Source: JAJXXT01 sp963764465
Lineage (GTDB): Bacteria > Pseudomonadota > Alphaproteobacteria > Acetobacterales > Acetobacteraceae
Length of the DNA: 64,000 bases
Reading direction: 5' to 3'
Assembly (NCBI GenBank): GCA_963764465.1
Contig: CAVXSO010000006.1
Location: 434,001 to 498,000, forward strand
A model generated the notes under the pieces. It saw only the letters and a list, made by a program, of their open reading frames with translations, did no database searches and was not told where the DNA came from. Each line of letters starts with the position of its first letter. The stretch's first letter is position 1. The position numbers and the translations under genes are program-made. Shown piece by piece: positions 61,351-64,000 of the stretch.

Positions 61351-62315
61351 GCGGCGCCGTGACCAACCAGGCGCAGCGGCGCGGCCTCGTCCTCGTCCTG
61401 GTCTGGGCCATCCTCCTCACCGGCCCGTTCTGGATGCCGCTGGTGGGCGGCTACACCTCCCTCGGCAGTCGCATCCTGGTCCTCGGGCTGGCGGCGATGT
61501 CGCTCAACTTCCTCATCGGCTTCACCGGCATCGTCAGCTTCGGCCATGCCGCCTATTTCGGCCTCGGCGTGTACGGCTGCGGCCTGATCCTGCGCTACGT
61601 CACGGCCTCCACCCCGCTCGGCCTCGTCGCCGGCATGCTGCTCGGTGGCGTCGCCGGCGCCATCATCGGCGCCCTCATCGCGCGCCGGCGCGGCATCTAC
61701 TTCGCCATGGTCACCATCGCGTTTCAGGAAATCTTCTATTTCATCGGCTACCGCTGGGATTCCGTGACCGGCGGCTTCGACGGGCTGCGCGGCTTCACCA
61801 GGGCGCCGATCCATCTCGGCTTCACCTCCATCGATATCGTCAACAACGATCACGCCTTCTATTACTTCGTGCTCCTCATCTTCGCGATCGTCGCCAGCGC
61901 CATGGGCCTCGTGCTGAACTCGCCGTTCGGCCGCACCCTGCTCGCCATCCGCGAGAACGAGCGCCGCGCGCGCTTTCTCGGCATCAACATCGAGCGTCAT
62001 ATCTGGCTCGCCTTCACGCTTTCCTCCTTCTTCATCGCCATCGCCGGCGGGCTCTACGCGCTGCTCAACAACTTCGCCGATCCCTCCTCGCTGTTCACGG
62101 ATCTCTCGGGCGAGCTGGTCATCATGTGCGTGCTCGGCGGCATCCGCGTCTTCTGGGGCCCGCTGCTCGGCGCTGCGGTGTATGTCGTGCTGCAGGACTA
62201 CATCTCCTCGCGCACGGTGAACTGGCTGTTCTTCGTGGGCCTGATCTTCGTCATCGTCGTCCTGTTCTTCCCGCGCGGCCTGCTCGGCATGCTTCGCCGC
62301 CGCAGCGAAGCATGA
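61347..62315 (+). CDS. Branched-chain amino-acid-type ABC permease (LivM-like)
   Basis: A 322-residue membrane protein: LAAMSLNFLIGFTGIVSFGHAAYFGLGVYGCGL, IARRRGIYFAMVTIAFQEIFYF, NSPFGRTLLAIRENERRARFLGINI and MCVLGGIRVFWGPLLGAAVYV. It forms the membrane channel with the LivH-like subunit. The ATG overlaps the preceding stop by 4 bases. Confidence 0.94.
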   Translation: MSGAVTNQAQRRGLVLVLVWAILLTGPFWMPLVGGYTSLGSRILVLGLAAMSLNFLIGFTGIVSFGHAAYFGLGVYGCGLILRYVTASTPLGLVAGMLLGGVAGAIIGALIARRRGIYFAMVTIAFQEIFYFIGYRWDSVTGGFDGLRGFTRAPIHLGFTSIDIVNNDHAFYYFVLLIFAIVASAMGLVLNSPFGRTLLAIRENERRARFLGINIERHIWLAFTLSSFFIAIAGGLYALLNNFADPSSLFTDLSGELVIMCVLGGIRVFWGPLLGAAVYVVLQDYISSRTVNWLFFVGLIFVIVVLFFPRGLLGMLRRRSEA

Positions 62316-62355
62316 GGCGGACGATGGGCAGCCCCCCTTTCACCGGACACGCCGC

Positions 62356-63110
<755 letters not shown>

Positions 63111-63114
<4 letters not shown>

Positions 63115-63839
63115 GCGCGATCGAGATCGACGGCATCCACACCTACTACGGCAAGAGCCACATCCTGCACGGCGTCTCGCTCACCGTCGCGGAAGGCAAG
63201 CTCACCACGCTGCTCGGCCGCAACGGTGCCGGCAAGACCACCACCATGCGCAGCGTGATGAACCTCACGCCGCCGCGCGACGGCCATGTGCGTGTCTTCG
63301 GCCAGGAAACCACGCGCTGGCCCACCTACCGCATCGCCGCCCACGGCGTCGGCTACGTGCCGGAGGGGCGGCGCATCTTCCCCAACCTCTCGGTCGAGGA
63401 AAACCTCAAGGTCCCGCTGGAGCGTCCCGGCCCCTGGACCATCCAGCGCGTCTACGAGCTCTTCCCGCGGCTCGAGGAGCGCAAGATGAACCGCGGCCGC
63501 CAGCTCTCCGGCGGCGAGCAGGAAATGCTCTCCATCGCCCGCGCGCTGCTGCTCAACCCCCGCGTGCTGATCCTCGACGAACCGTCCCAGGGTCTCGCCC
63601 CGCTCATCGTGCGTGAGGTCTTCCGCATCGTCTCGCAGATGCGCGACGAGGGCATCTCCGTCCTCCTCGTCGAGCAGAACGTGCGCATGTCGCTGGAAGT
63701 CGCGGACCACGCCTACGTGCTCGACGACGGCGCCATCGTCTATGACGGCCCCGCCGCCGAGCTGGCGGCGGATGAAGAGCGCATCCAGTCCCTCGCCGGC
63801 GCTACCGCCGAGAAGTGGGAGGAAGCGCCCAGCCACTGA
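63111..63839 (+). CDS. ABC transporter ATP-binding protein (LivF-like)
   Basis: A 242-residue ATPase: Walker A GRNGAGKTTTMRSVM, the LivF-typical GVGYVPEGRRIFPNLSVEENL, signature LSGGEQEMLSIARALL, Walker B VLILDEPSQGLAPLIV, and VEQNVRMSLEVADHAYVLDDG. It completes a five-gene LIV-type uptake system (receptor, two permeases, two ATPases). A short hairpin lies directly after the stop. Confidence 0.95.
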
Positions 63840-63858
63840 CAGCCGGCGTGACCGGCTG
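63840..63858. terminator. Hairpin between convergent livF-like gene and the partial gene
   Basis: A 7-bp stem CAGCCGG/CCGGCTG with a 5-base loop, starting at the base after the livF-like stop. There is no T-run, so it is a weak candidate. Confidence 0.4.
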
Positions 63859-63859
63859 C

Positions 63860-64000
63860 TCAGCCCGCGAGGGCGCGGTCGATCATTTCCATCGCCCCCG
63901 GGACATCGCCGTTGCCAAGGTCCTCGCGCGCCTCCCTGATCCGGGCGGCGAGCGGGCTGTTGCTCGGGGTCGTAGCCCGGTCCGCCGCGACTGAACGATC
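63860..64000 (-). CDS. C-terminal fragment of an unidentified protein (runs off the window)
   Basis: The minus strand stays open from the window edge to a TGA at 63862-63860, giving 46 residues that end AREDLGNGDVPGAMEMIDRALAG. The helical, acidic end and normal codon use suggest a real gene convergent to the LivF-like gene. There is too little to identify. Confidence 0.5.
   Translation of the reverse strand, partial: DRSVAADRATTPSNSPLAARIREAREDLGNGDVPGAMEMIDRALAG

Overview
The window is about 64 kb of very GC-rich bacterial chromosome with dense, mostly ordinary gene content. The gene order (rplM-rpsI; a sigma-54-driven glnB-glnA pair; cytochrome bc1 chaperone divergent from bamE; then pyrB-pyrC'-plsY-dprA-topA-rnr-S41 protease-rpmG-pleD) is characteristic of Alphaproteobacteria. 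With the PEP-CTERM proteins and the high GC it fits Rhodospirillales, most likely Acetobacteraceae; that family assignment is inference. I see no CRISPR array, insertion sequence, prophage or rRNA. One tRNA (His, GTG) is present.

Layout. 1-5.1 kb, minus strand: start of rpsI, rplM, a MarC protein, an amino-acid ABC permease and binding protein without an ATPase, an MFS carrier, aspartate dehydrogenase and tRNA-His. 5.2-8.8 kb: a PLP aminotransferase, then glnB and glnA behind a sigma-54 promoter, closed by two tandem hairpins. 8.9-13.7 kb: Gfo/Idh oxidoreductase, cupin protein, ferric-reductase-like flavoprotein and a fatty-acyl-CoA synthetase. 13.9-15.4 kb: two paralogous exported PEP-CTERM proteins. 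15.4-30.3 kb: the conserved housekeeping block from the TPR protein to pleD.

30.4-34.8 kb: serine-glyoxylate aminotransferase divergent from a large FAD/4Fe-4S 2-hydroxyacid dehydrogenase that carries a frameshift. 35.0-35.8 kb is a low-GC islet with one small membrane protein. 37.7-44.4 kb is a tightly packed plus-strand run: degenerate EAL protein, DUF1499 protein, SbmA/BacA-like ABC transporter, aldose 1-epimerase, short-chain dehydrogenase and a YihQ-type sulfoquinovosidase (frameshifted). The last three read as a sulfoquinovose entry module.

44.3-53.7 kb: DHA2 efflux carrier, M20 peptidase, alpha/beta hydrolase, a catalytically degenerate HtrA-like protein and envelope-polysaccharide genes (O-antigen ligase and three glycosyltransferases). 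53.7-63.8 kb: a catabolic block (FAH-family hydrolase, shikimate-dehydrogenase-like protein, FAD aromatic hydroxylase, luciferase-like monooxygenase) next to a complete LIV-type ABC importer.

The points most worth attention are the sulfoquinovose module, a dihydroorotase homologue lacking its metal-binding histidines, an RNase R lacking its N-terminal region, and tandem operator-like repeats between the bc1 chaperone and bamE. Two clear single-base frameshifts may be biological or sequencing errors.
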